A DNA stretch of 64,000 nucleotides, taken from positions 50,479-114,478 of the forward strand of contig JBAOKB010000100.1 in the NCBI GenBank assembly GCA_037044905.1, given 5' to 3'. This document shows, one piece after another, positions 10,565-20,167 of this stretch; positions within the stretch are counted from its first letter, which is position 1, and each line of letters starts with the position of its first letter. Under the pieces are notes generated by a model. That model had not been told where the DNA came from. It did no database searches and worked only from the letters and a program-made list of their open reading frames with translations. The DNA is from Hortaea werneckii (taxonomy: Eukaryota; Ascomycota; Dothideomycetes; Mycosphaerellales; Teratosphaeriaceae). Both the position numbers and the translations under genes were made by a program.

Positions 10565-12146
10565 GATTGGAGATGTGCCTTCCAAATGAGGCGGATATGT
10601 TGTTGGACGGGTAGCTGTAGTGTGTCAGTACTATCGTCGGACAAGCTGCGTCAATGGATGTGGAAGAAGACAGATAGCATCGACGCGAGTATAGTGGATC
10701 ACTGGGTGGTGTTTGACCTCATGGCGTGCAGTAGTCGATGAGGGGCATGGGTGGGAGACAACTTACATACCTAATGCTTTCACGCTCTCTCACAAGGGAG
10801 TCTGTAGATGGAGGTGTTGCTTCAAACTGGCGCTCGAAAGTGCGAACAAAGAAATAGAGAATATGTCACCGTTTCGTGGCGGATGAGCCGGATCTTTATC
10901 TTCCCTCAACCACACCTCATCATCCCCATCTGGAGAAGCCCCCCAACTTCCCAAAAAGATCGGCCGGGCCCCATCCGCGCTACGTCATTCCGCACGAGCC
11001 ACGAGGCCACATTGCAACAATCAAGCTTTCTAGCACAGACAAAGATAGGCGCGCACAGCCACTCAATGGCGCTCTTTGAACCCCTTCTAGATCTCACTGT
11101 CACCTCAATGACCCGTGTCTACTATCAGGCGGGCGTGAAGATCGACGCCACTGGACCTGTGGCGATCGGGTAGACATTAGCGGATAATGGGAACCACGCG
11201 ATACGGATGGCAGATGCGCACATGATGACGCAGACGCCGTACTGGATGATGACCTGAGAGGTGGGACGGGTACGGGGCTTGAGGTCTGTAGGGGCGAAAA
11301 GGGAGGAAGATCTCCCGTCGAAGCACGTCAAGGTCGCGTGGTCTAGATGAAGTCCATCGGGACGGACTACTTGGCGACTTTGCCACGGCATGTTGGGAAA
11401 CAAGACATGCCTGGAGCCGCACCGTAATGATACACCTGTGATAGATGCGCAAGACTGGCAAGATAGAATATGTATACGCAGTCACGATGGACTGACTGTG
11501 CACACGATGACACGTCCTCACGCTTCCCGGGATGAGACGGGAGAAGGATTTATCAATGAAATTTGAGGACGAGAGACGCGCAGGCAGCAAGCGTGATCTA
11601 GCAGAAGACTACTAGCATCAATAACGCACCCTGAGTAGGCAAGTCCTTCGTGCCTTAGCAAAAAAAGAGGAAACAATTCCTATCACAGCACTGAGGGCAA
11701 ATTGAAATACACCGACTCTTTTTCTCCTTAAAACGCCCCAATTCCCGATCCCCTCATGTGCCCAAGTTCCAGTTCTCCCCCATCCCCCATGCTCCCAGTA
11801 AAGCTGCCTTATTGGCTCCGCCGCAGGGGTGCTTCCTCAAAGTCGAACATACGAGATAAACAATCTTAAGAAGTTGGTTTTTAGCCTTACCACCAAATGC
11901 CTCCTCCGCCCTTTCATACCAGTCATTCCATTGGGGCGTGCATCTTCAGCCAGTCTTCCACCGCCCAAAAAGCCCCCCTCAGCCCAAATGCTTCGCACGT
12001 AAGATTCCTCGCTTCGTCCGTCATGTAATCGCTATTCATTGCAAGAAATTTCATCCCATGGTCTTCAATCCGTCCCGATACTCCCTCTCTTCCCCTCCCA
12101 CCCAAACACTTCCCACCCCTTTCTCCGCGCTTTCCCACCATGATGC
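10565..12146. other. Intergenic: SLM1 leader with intron, Cdk1 3' flank
   Basis: The left part is the SLM1-like 5' leader, with a probable UTR intron at 10766-10615. Minus-strand open frames at 11125-11403 and 11177-11590 overlap in different frames; one holds a hydrophobic stretch (VIIQYGVCVIMCASAIRIAW) after an acceptor-like site near 11300, but I could not build a gene model. The right part is the Cdk1 3' flank. Confidence 0.45.
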
Positions 12147-13361
12147 TCAATGGAAACCATTCGTCCGCCCACCCTGCAATTTCCCCGTGCCCTCCAGGAA
12201 ATACGCATGATGCACGGCCTGCTTCGCGGAGATCCTGCCCGCGGGATCATAAACCAACATGGCCTCGAGCAAATTCAATCCCTCCTCGCCGAGAACCTTA
12301 ATCCCATCATTATTCACGACCTCATCATCCGGTTTCCTTTCCCACTTGGGGAAACTGGCCTTGAAATCCGGCAGACTCGTGACGCCCGGCCATTCCGCCT
12401 CAGACGGCGTACCCAGCACGCGGAAAATCTTGAAGATCTCGTCGATCTCCGAGTCGCCGGGGAATAAGGGCCGACGGGTGGCCATCTCCGCCATGATGCA
12501 CCCGACGGACCACATGTCGACGCCTGTGCTATACTGGCGCCCGCCGAGCAGGATCTCCGGGGCGCGGTACCAGAGGGTGACGACTTCGTGGGTGTAGGTG
12601 CGGAGGGGCACGCCGAAGGCGCGCGCGAGCCCGAAGTCGGCGAGTTTGAGGTTGCCGACTTTGTCGATGAGCAGGTTCTGGGGTTTCAGGTCGCGGTGCA
12701 GGATGCGGTGGGCGTGGCAGTAGCGGGTGCCGAGGAGGAGCTGGGAGGTGAATTTTTTGACCTGCAGAGAGGAGGAAGGAAAGCGAGTGTCAGTGGTTTG
12801 CTGCTGCTGAATTCATGATGTTGTGTCCAGCGAGAGGAAAAACGAGGATGATTCCTGCCCCCCGCGAGAAGATGGACGTAGTCTTACCATATCAGGCCCG
12901 AGTCCCAAGTGTCCACCCCGGCCATCCATGACCCCCTCCGGCAGCGGCTTCCCCCTCCCGCCCTGGCTCACGGGAAGCGCCTCCATGTACTTCTTCAGGT
13001 CCAGGTCCAGGTACTCGAACACGAGGTACAGCTTATGACCGTCGGCGTGCACAATGTTGAACAGACGGACGATGTTAGGGTCGACCATCTCCTTGAGGAG
13101 GGAAATCTCGCGGATGGCGGTGGAGGGCACGCCTTCGTCTTCGGCTTCGAGACGGATCTTCTTCAGCGCGACGATGCGCTGGTCGGGCGTGGTCAGGTCG
13201 CGCGCTTTGTATACGACGCCGTAGGTGCCTGTGCGCGAGGAAGATTCTATGTTAGGAATTTGCTGCTATGGATGGGTGGAGGGAGGGTTGATTAAGAGAG
13301 AGCAATGGAAGAAGTGAAACTCACCCTCCCCGATCTTCTCCATCTTCTGGTAGTTCTCCAT
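12147..13361 (-). CDS. cdc2: Cyclin-dependent kinase 1 (CDC28/cdc2/NimX)
   Basis: Master cell-cycle Ser/Thr kinase that binds cyclins. Exons 13361-13325, 13228-12888 and 12761-12147 (introns 96 and 126 nt) give 330 residues. The first exon encodes only MENYQKMEKIGEGTYG up to the Gly-rich loop, whose Thr-Tyr pair is the usual Wee1-type inhibitory site. Then come the PSTAIRE cyclin-binding helix (VPSTAIREISLLKEM), DLDLKKYMEALP, the catalytic loop HRDLKPQNLL, DFGLARAFG, the T-loop site VPLRTYTHEVVTLWYRAPE, and the C-terminal NGFH also found, as I recall, in Aspergillus NimX. A Gly-rich insert (GVMDGRGGHLGLGPDM) sits between KYMEALP and the alpha-D/E region; filamentous ascomycete Cdk1 commonly carries an insert there. 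It is divergent from RAD4. Confidence 0.96.
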
Positions 13362-14041
13362 GTTGCGGTGTAGTGGGGGGTGGAAGGCGGCGTGGGGCGC
13401 GTAGATTGGTGCTTGGATGGGAGCAAAGGACGCTATCCTGTCTGCTGGCCGTCACAAGCACGCTTTCTCTTCCTTTCTCTCTCTCTCTTGTCTCTCCCGC
13501 CAAGTGAAGAAATTCGAGTGTCAGTCAGTCCCGGGTCGTAATCGGTCGTGGTCGCTGTCCGAGGTCGAGTCGGGGGTGAGTTGGTTCGGTGGTGGGTGGT
13601 GGGCACTTCCGCAGACCTTCAGTCTTTGTGTTCGGTTCCTGCATCAACAAACACTACACGCTACGCTACGCAGCGCTACGTCGGGTACCGCGAACCTGCC
13701 GCCGGTAAGCCACGCTAGTGTCGCGCCAGCTGGTGATCGCTTGGCGCGTGCCGACGGAGGACGTCACTTCAATGCTGACTGATGGGAATTATCTTGCCGT
13801 TTGCTTCAACACTCATTCGGTGATATGAAGCATTGGAATCAACGATTGTTGGGCTAAGTGTACTGGTTGAGGGTCGAAGGGCGGGGAATTAGATGGCCCA
13901 TCACAGCCGTTAGATCGAGCTCCTACAGGTGACAGCTTGGTGAAGCCGCCACCAAGATCACATGAGCGCGCGCCTCCGACGCGATGAGATCGATACGGAA
14001 AGCTGCACCGACTGCCGACAGCCTATCTCAGCACGAGAAAT
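13362..14041. promoter_or_regulatory. Divergent promoter region, Cdk1 and RAD4
   Basis: 680 bp between the start codons of leftward cdc2 and rightward RAD4. It contains a pyrimidine-rich block near 13460-13500 and overlapping GCTAC repeats with partial dyad symmetry at about 13659-13685. I saw no exact MluI-box (ACGCGT). Confidence 0.5.
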
Positions 14042-17000
14042 ATGGCGCCCAGTCGAGGTAGACGAGGTGGGCAGCCTGCTGCCGCTTCAGCTACTCCGTC
14101 AACCACTCGCAGGCGTTCTGGTCGAAACGCCAAGCATGATCCGCAAGATCCCTACAGTGACATGCTTGCGGAAGCCGCAGTCACGGACCCGGTTGAAGAC
14201 ATTGACAGGCCACTGAAGCGCAGGCGTATCGTCAGAGAAGTTAGCCTCCCAGGTACTCACAGTCCACGTCTACCCAAACCCGAGAAAGGGCCAGGTGGTG
14301 GCAACAACGCCACGCAGGCTGTCAATACAGCCGCTCCAATCGGACTTCAAACCATCGAAGCATCATCAGATAGTGGAGATGATGAAGAGGACGACTTCGC
14401 GTTTGAAGACGTAGATCTCGACGGCCCATCAACACGCAAGGACGAGCAACAGGATCGAGATGATAGCTTCGGCGACGTATCAATCCAACTGGACCAGCAG
14501 CCGCTGCCAAAGCGGACAGCTATTCCTCGCCGAAAACCAGCGACGGCGGCTGAGAAGAATCACCGTTTACTCGTACACAAAGCACATGTTCTCTGCCTGC
14601 TTTGCCATTGCATCTATGTAAACACATGGTGCAATGATGAAACGGTCCATGGGAACGTGAAGGGCATATTGAATGCCAAAACGACGTCTTTGCTCAATCC
14701 AAAGACTAGCGAAAGTCAATTTGTGAGGAACAGGGCGTTTATGGCCGGACTGGAACAGGCTTCTGAAGTATTCAAGGAGAGATTTCACGTCAACTCTCCT
14801 GGCATGCGGAAGGCGCGATGGGCTGAAGATGGAGACGAGGCGGCTTCCCAGGTAGATGTGGAACCCATGGATCGCTCAGAATTCATTCGTGCCTCTAAAA
14901 GGCTCAAAGGAAGCCAAGACACCGGGAATCAGCTCTTCTGTGCTCTTCTGCGTGCTGCAGGTGTAGACGCTCGAATAGTGTGCTCGCTTCAACCTCTACC
15001 GTTTACATCTTCGACGGCCAAGCCTAGTAACACACCGCAAAAGAAGCCTTCTAAGCCCTTCGTGCTCGCCATAGCATCAGACACCGATCCGGACAAACCT
15101 TCTGCCAGCGAAGCTTCAGACAATAGCATCACAACCTCTCGCACCATTGGCAAGATCCCGTCTGCGCGCAGGAGGCTTGGTCAACCTAGCTTCAATACTT
15201 CGCCCGCAGCGACTCCTCCACCTCCCTCGAAAGAGAGAAAACCACCAGTCCGCAAGCTCACCTACCCTGTCTTTTGGGTGGAGGCCTTCAACGAAGCCCA
15301 CCAGAAGTGGATCCCGCTCGATCCCATCGTCACTGGCACGATTGCCAAACCTTCCAAACTCGAACCACCGGCCGCATACGAATTTAATCAGCTCTCCTAC
15401 GCCATCGCCTTCGAGCCCGACGGCGCAGCGCGAGATGTGACAAAGCGGTACGCCAAAGCCTTCAACGCAAAAACCCGACGTTCTCGCGTAGAAAGCAGCG
15501 GTGAGGAAGGTATCCGCTGGTGGAAGAAGACGATGCGATTCTTCCAGCGAAGAGGCTTAGTCCTAGACCGAGACCAAGTCGAGGATGCCGAGCTCGCCCA
15601 GAAAGAGGCTCGAGAGGGCTTACCGAACAACGTCCAAGACTTCAAGGATCATCCGCTCTACGCGCTCGAGCGGCACACGAAGCGCCACGAGGTCATCCAC
15701 CCCCGGAGAGAGGTAGGCAAAGTCAACGCAGGCACGGCGGCGAAGCCGCGCATGGAAGCCGTTTTCCGGCGCCGGGACGTGCTCGTCTGCAGGAGCGCCG
15801 ATAAGTGGTACCGACTTGGACGGATCGTTCGGGAAGGTGAACAACCGCTTAAGAATGTCGTTTCGCGCCGGCCGATGGGCGGGCGACGGGCCAGGTCCCC
15901 CTCAGCAGAAGACGAAGACGGGGCTACACAGCCCGTCACGGCGCTTTACGCGCCCTACCAGACGGAACTTTACGTCCCTGCCCCCGTAGTCAAGGGTCGA
16001 GTCCCGCGCAACGCCTTCGGGAATCTAGATATCTACCTCCCTTCCATGGTCCCAGCGGGGGGTACGCATCTCCGCCACCCGCTCACGAAGGACGCCGCGC
16101 GGTTCTTGAAAGTCGACTGCGTTGACGCCGTCACGGGATTCCAGTTCAAAGGCCGCCAGGGCACGGCTGTCATCGAAGGCGGGATCGTACCCAGCGTTTA
16201 CGCGCCGGCGGTGGAAGCTGTGATTGGGGGACTCGAGTGGGAGGCGGAGTTGGAAGTCAGTAGAAAGCGGAGCGCGCAGGCTTTACGGCTTTGGAGACGG
16301 TTCTTGACTGGGTTGCGCATTGCGGAGAGGGTGCGGATGTATGGGGATGGTGGGAAGGGTGTGGGGAGTGATGATGGGGTGAAGGGGGAGCGTGCTGGAT
16401 CGAGTGGGAAGCAGACCGAGGGAAATCTTCCAATTGCCCGCAACGATGAGGAGGAAGATGGTAGGGAGTTGCCGACTGCGGGGCTGTACACCATCGATGA
16501 GCTCGTCGCTTCGAGTACGAAAAGCGCCAACAAGAAGTCTCTTCCCCGGAAGAAGCGGAAAGTCGATGATAGCGAGGAAGATATCTTGGGCGATGACGAC
16601 TCAGAAGGGAATGCGGAAGATCGTCTTTCTCAAGATCCGGATGCGGACTACGACGGCGGAGGAGGAGGCGGTGGTGGGTTTTTCCCCGACGATGGCGGGA
16701 ATGCCGAGATAGTTGCTCAGCCTACGGCAGGGGAAGGCGGGGGTTTCTTTGGCAATGAAGATTGGGATGGCGAGGGTGATGGTGGTGGGTTCCTGATTCC
16801 TGATGAGGAGGGAGAAGAAGTGGGCGGTGGAGGGTTCTTGGCGGAGGATCTTGGCGGTGGAGATGGAGGATTCGAAGCTGGGAGTTTGCAGGGTGGTGGT
16901 GGTGGCTTCTTACCTGAAGCGAGCGAGCATGACTATGAGCCTGTTCGAGAAAGCAAGGGAGAGGCTACTAAGAACAAGGAATTTGACAATTTGTCTGGGT

Positions 17001-17341
17001 GGGCAGAACATCAACATGCGCCCTTCACCATCCCAACCCAAACCCCCGAACCACCCAAAAGACCTTCCATCGCGATCGCCGAAAGCGGCGCAGCCGCTCA
17101 AAAAGACACCGACATTTCAGACCCCGCAACTGCATCCACGTCCCTAACCGCAGTCAATCCGAAGGCCCCACCTGATCAAGAAGTAGAACCTTCCGACGAA
17201 GTCAACATCGCTGTGGAACAGCGAGAAGAAGTGGCAGAAGGAGAAGCAGGAGAAGAATCCCAAAGCGATGATCGCGGCTCCCTACTCTCGCACGATCCCG
17301 AGGACGAGGATGCTGAGCCGGATTGGTTGGAAAGTGAATGA
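14042..17341 (+). CDS. RAD4: RAD4/XPC nucleotide-excision-repair damage sensor
   Basis: Recognises helix-distorting DNA lesions with Rad23/Rad33 and recruits TFIIH in global genome repair; nuclear. Intronless, 1099 residues, larger than yeast Rad4 (754) because of N- and C-terminal disordered extensions. The N-terminus is basic with an NLS-like RPLKRRRIVRE. The transglutaminase-like fold includes LFCALLRAAGVDARIVCSLQ (about 299-318) and YPVFWVEAFNEAHQKWIPLD (about 408-427). BHD1 starts near 527 (NNVQDFKDHPLYALERH), BHD2 follows (RRRDVLVCRSADKWYRLGR), and BHD3 covers about 644-730 (VKGRVPRNAFGNLDIYLPSM, VDAVTGFQFKGRQGTAV). Residues about 870-965 hold repeated GGGF[FL] plus acidic segments. The tail is acidic (ESE end). 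The ATG at 14042 opens the frame. Confidence 0.95.
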   Translation: MAPSRGRRGGQPAAASATPSTTRRRSGRNAKHDPQDPYSDMLAEAAVTDPVEDIDRPLKRRRIVREVSLPGTHSPRLPKPEKGPGGGNNATQAVNTAAPIGLQTIEASSDSGDDEEDDFAFEDVDLDGPSTRKDEQQDRDDSFGDVSIQLDQQPLPKRTAIPRRKPATAAEKNHRLLVHKAHVLCLLCHCIYVNTWCNDETVHGNVKGILNAKTTSLLNPKTSESQFVRNRAFMAGLEQASEVFKERFHVNSPGMRKARWAEDGDEAASQVDVEPMDRSEFIRASKRLKGSQDTGNQLFCALLRAAGVDARIVCSLQPLPFTSSTAKPSNTPQKKPSKPFVLAIASDTDPDKPSASEASDNSITTSRTIGKIPSARRRLGQPSFNTSPAATPPPPSKERKPPVRKLTYPVFWVEAFNEAHQKWIPLDPIVTGTIAKPSKLEPPAAYEFNQLSYAIAFEPDGAARDVTKRYAKAFNAKTRRSRVESSGEEGIRWWKKTMRFFQRRGLVLDRDQVEDAELAQKEAREGLPNNVQDFKDHPLYALERHTKRHEVIHPRREVGKVNAGTAAKPRMEAVFRRRDVLVCRSADKWYRLGRIVREGEQPLKNVVSRRPMGGRRARSPSAEDEDGATQPVTALYAPYQTELYVPAPVVKGRVPRNAFGNLDIYLPSMVPAGGTHLRHPLTKDAARFLKVDCVDAVTGFQFKGRQGTAVIEGGIVPSVYAPAVEAVIGGLEWEAELEVSRKRSAQALRLWRRFLTGLRIAERVRMYGDGGKGVGSDDGVKGERAGSSGKQTEGNLPIARNDEEEDGRELPTAGLYTIDELVASSTKSANKKSLPRKKRKVDDSEEDILGDDDSEGNAEDRLSQDPDADYDGGGGGGGGFFPDDGGNAEIVAQPTAGEGGGFFGNEDWDGEGDGGGFLIPDEEGEEVGGGGFLAEDLGGGDGGFEAGSLQGGGGGFLPEASEHDYEPVRESKGEATKNKEFDNLSGWAEHQHAPFTIPTQTPEPPKRPSIAIAESGAAAQKDTDISDPATASTSLTAVNPKAPPDQEVEPSDEVNIAVEQREEVAEGEAGEESQSDDRGSLLSHDPEDEDAEPDWLESE

Positions 17342-17343
17342 TG

Positions 17344-17360
17344 TTTTTTTTTTTTTTTTT
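17344..17360 (+). repeat. Poly-T tract after the RAD4 stop
   Basis: Seventeen T immediately downstream of the RAD4 stop codon; likely part of the 3' UTR or polyadenylation region. Confidence 0.9.
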
Positions 17361-17408
17361 GTGGCTTTCCCCTCTTGATTTCAAAGATTGTTTGAGGATT
17401 TGGTAGAC

Positions 17409-17435
17409 GGGGACTTGGGGACTTGGGGACTTGGG
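17409..17435 (+). repeat. GGGGACTT tandem repeat, potential G-quadruplex
   Basis: Four G-tracts (17409-17412, 17417-17420, 17425-17428, 17433-17435), each separated by ACTT. This meets the canonical G3+N1-7 quadruplex pattern. It lies about 70 nt past the RAD4 stop on the sense strand, so it could form in the RAD4 transcript if the 3' UTR reaches it. Confidence 0.8.
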
Positions 17436-17935
17436 TAGTGTTCAGACATCAGACTGGAAAGATTGTCAAATGTGTCCGGATGTGTATATTCGAGGACGAG
17501 GCCCTCGATATCTTCTTGCCTTCCTGGTCTTTTTTATCTAAGCCTGGTCTTCCCCTCCCCCCTCTTCTTCTCTTTTTTTTTCTTTTTTGTTTTCTTTGTT
17601 CGAGGGAGGGGGAAGGGAAGGGGAAGGCCGCGCCTGCAGACGATAGACTCAATTCATTGGCTGTAAGGGATTCAACTCATCATCCCGTGTCTCACCACCA
17701 TGCAACAAAAAAAAATTTCCGACCCTTGGAGGGATTTTGCAGAAATGGAATGGGCCAAAAGATGATTTGGTTGGTGGTAAAAAAAGGGAGAGAAGCAGAG
17801 AGAAGATGGTTTAGTAAGGGGTTTGTAATGAGGAAATGAAAATGTGCTTTCTTTGGCTTCAATCCCTTCCACCTCAAACAACAGATGCAACGCTTGAGAC
17901 TTTTCTGAAGGCGCGGCTCTCAGCCTGCCTGTTCC

Positions 17936-17969
17936 CCTCCTCCTCCTCCTCCTCCTCCTCCTCCTCCTC
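17936..17969. repeat. TCC/CCT microsatellite
   Basis: About 11 units of a CCT trinucleotide in the convergent intergenic region. Confidence 0.9.
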
Positions 17970-18430
17970 GCCCTTCCTCCCCTTTTGGCCACATCTCAAA
18001 GCTCCTGGATTGGAAGAGCTTCTCACGCATCCCACGCTCAATTGCTCTCTCGTGACTGGTGAAACAAGAGACCGAGCATGGCGACAGAGGCCAATGATGT
18101 CATGCATTCGTTAATTCTTTTGGGCTATATCGATATGTTTTGGAAAGAAGAGAACGGGACTTTCCTCTCGTTTCCCTCCCTCCCCTGTAATTCCCTCCCC
18201 CCAGAATGAATTCACATCGACACAGGATCGTAACGCGGCCGGGTGGCTTCGGCCTCCCTCGCCCTCCTCCATTCCCCGTCCCCCAAAACGCAATTCTGCC
18301 TTGACTTGCTCGACCCGTGTGCAAGCCATTCCCGAAAACGGGGTGGTAAGAAAGATGAGGGGATCCCCAAATCGTTGGAACCGCCGTCCTTTTCCCCCAC
18401 CCTCCTCAAGCTTCTCAACTAGCTCCCTCT

Positions 18431-19857
18431 CTACTTCATCCGCAACCCCTCGACCCCTTCCTCAAACCCACTAACATCATACTCATCGGGGAACCTCTGC
18501 ACCACCCCCCTCATCTTCCCCAACTGCTCAACCTGCTCCTCCGTCATCTCCTCATAGACATCCGTCAACATATTCCGCAGCGGGGGATGCTTCTCCTTAT
18601 CCGCCTTGCGATACGCATCTAAAATCCCCTTGCGCGCCTCACTCCTGAACGCCTTCTCAGCGTCATCGTCCCACAACCCGCGGGACTCCAGGTACTTGCG
18701 TAGCCGGACGACGGGGTTATCGCGGCGTTTCCAGTCCTCGACTTCGACCTTGGCGCGGTAGGCGAAGGAGTCGTCCGAGGTCGAGTGGTGCGAGACGCGG
18801 TAGCTCATGGCCTCGAGGAGGACGGGTTTGCCGCCGTCGGAGAGGGCGAGGGCGCGCGCTTGCCGGGTCGCTTCGCGCACGGCCAGGATGTCGTTGCCGT
18901 CGACGCGGAGGGTGTCGATGCCGTAGCCGACGCCGCGGGAGGCGATGCCGTCGCCGCGGTATTGTTCGAGGGTTGGGGTGGAGATGGCGTAGCCGTTGTT
19001 CCGGCAGATGAAGACCACGGGGCATGCGCGGGTCGCGGCGATGTTGAGCGCGGCGTGGAAGTCGCCTTCGCTTGCGGCGCCCTCGCCGAAGTAGCAGGCG
19101 ACGACGCGCTGCTCGTCGGTCGGGTTCTGCTGGTTTTGGACCTTGACTGCGTAGGCTGCGCCGGCGGCTTGGGGGATCTGGGTCGCGAGGGGGGAGCTGA
19201 TGGTGTGGACTTTGTATTTGGTGCTGCCGTAATGGACTGGCATGTTTCGACCCCGTCCCGGGTCGTTCGCCGTTGCGAAGAGTTGGGCCATGAAGTCTGA
19301 TGGGGTGAAGCCGCGGTATTGGAAGATGCCTGTTTCTCGATATTGGGCGAAAATGGGATCGTTGGGGCTGAGGGACGAGGCGGAGCCGACTGCGATGCCT
19401 TCCTCGCCCGCGGAGACCATGTAGAAGGAGATACGGCCTTGGCGTTGGGCGTCGAACATGATGATGTCCATGATGGAGACGGTGACCATGTCTTTGTACA
19501 TTTTCAGTAGCTCTTCTTCACTCGTTTCCGGGTGGTTCTGGCTTTGATCCACGATTGCACCGTCTTGATCTAGGATGCGGAAGGTGGGCATTGCGTCTTT
19601 CTCGCTAGGCCGGGTGAAGGAGAGAGCGCTGGTGAAGCTGGAGTTGACGGCACCGGGAAAGTGTACACTATACCGAATGAGCTCGAACTTCCTTTACATT
19701 CTCTGTATCTACAGACATACCGATCTGAGCCTGGTCTCTGTGAGACTGATTGCCGTCTTGACTGGCATCTTGGACATAGTGAGGTGGGTGTGAGTGCTGG
19801 AGCCGCTCGACGGTGGACCAGAGGGCCCAAGGTAGCCAGTGCTCTCCTGGATGCCAT
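18431..19857 (-). CDS. BCKDHA: Branched-chain 2-oxoacid dehydrogenase E1 alpha, mitochondrial
   Basis: TPP-dependent decarboxylating subunit of the BCKDH complex, which oxidises the keto acids of Leu, Ile and Val in the mitochondrial matrix. Exons 19857-19721 and 19667-18431 (intron 53 nt, donor GTATGT, acceptor GGTATAG) give 457 residues. Exon 1 supplies a mitochondrial presequence (MASRRALATLGPLVHRRAA); the splice yields SDRVHFPGAVNSSF followed by MPTFRILDQDG, as in homologues. Core motifs: FYMVSAGEEGIAVGSA, YRETGIFQYRGF, GEGAASEGDFHAALNIAA (TPP/Mg binding), CRNNGYAISTP, and the phosphorylation-loop region YRVSHHSTSDDSFAYR, where the Ser of HHSTSDD corresponds to the regulatory kinase site. 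It shares a 310-bp promoter with COQ5. Confidence 0.95.
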
Positions 19858-20167
19858 CGTGAGTAGTCCAGAAAAGAGGACAACCTACATGATGGTTTGC
19901 GTGGAGTGTGAGAGGAGGTTGTCGGCCATTGTTGCTCGGCATAATCATGGGAAAGCCGAAAGTAGCCGGGAGCTGTCCCCCGCAATCGATAAGCACCTGG
20001 GCAGTCAAGGTTCGGGAGCGGCAGCGGCAGCGGGATGCGGATGGACGATGCGGCGCCGAGCTGTCGGATCAACTCAATCTTGCAGCAGAGCAATCGTATA
20101 GGGACTGGCTGACTGGGTTTGGTACTGAACTGGTTCGATCCCATACCAATCCGCAGTGAGAGCAATC
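19858..20167. promoter_or_regulatory. Bidirectional promoter, BCKDH E1 alpha and COQ5
   Basis: Only 310 bp separate two divergent start codons of mitochondrial proteins, so 5' leaders and promoters must share this segment. No TATA box is evident. Confidence 0.7.

Larger units (their letters stand above)
17342..18430. other. Intergenic between convergent RAD4 and BCKDH E1 alpha
   Basis: Convergent 3' flanks. No gene seen. Contains a T17 tract right after the RAD4 stop, a G-tract minisatellite, pyrimidine-rich stretches and a TCC microsatellite. Confidence 0.6.

Noticed and set aside
11125..11590. Possible small membrane protein on the minus strand with an acceptor-like site near 11300
   Set aside because: A hydrophobic stretch exists, but no convincing donor, start codon or family could be found.
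18785..19300. 171-codon frame opposite BCKDH E1 alpha
   Set aside because: Antisense to a strongly conserved enzyme; open only because of GC-rich codons.
20126..20139. T-loop-like GGTTCGATCCC near the COQ5 start
   Set aside because: No matching acceptor, D-arm or anticodon stem within 80 nt, so not a tRNA.
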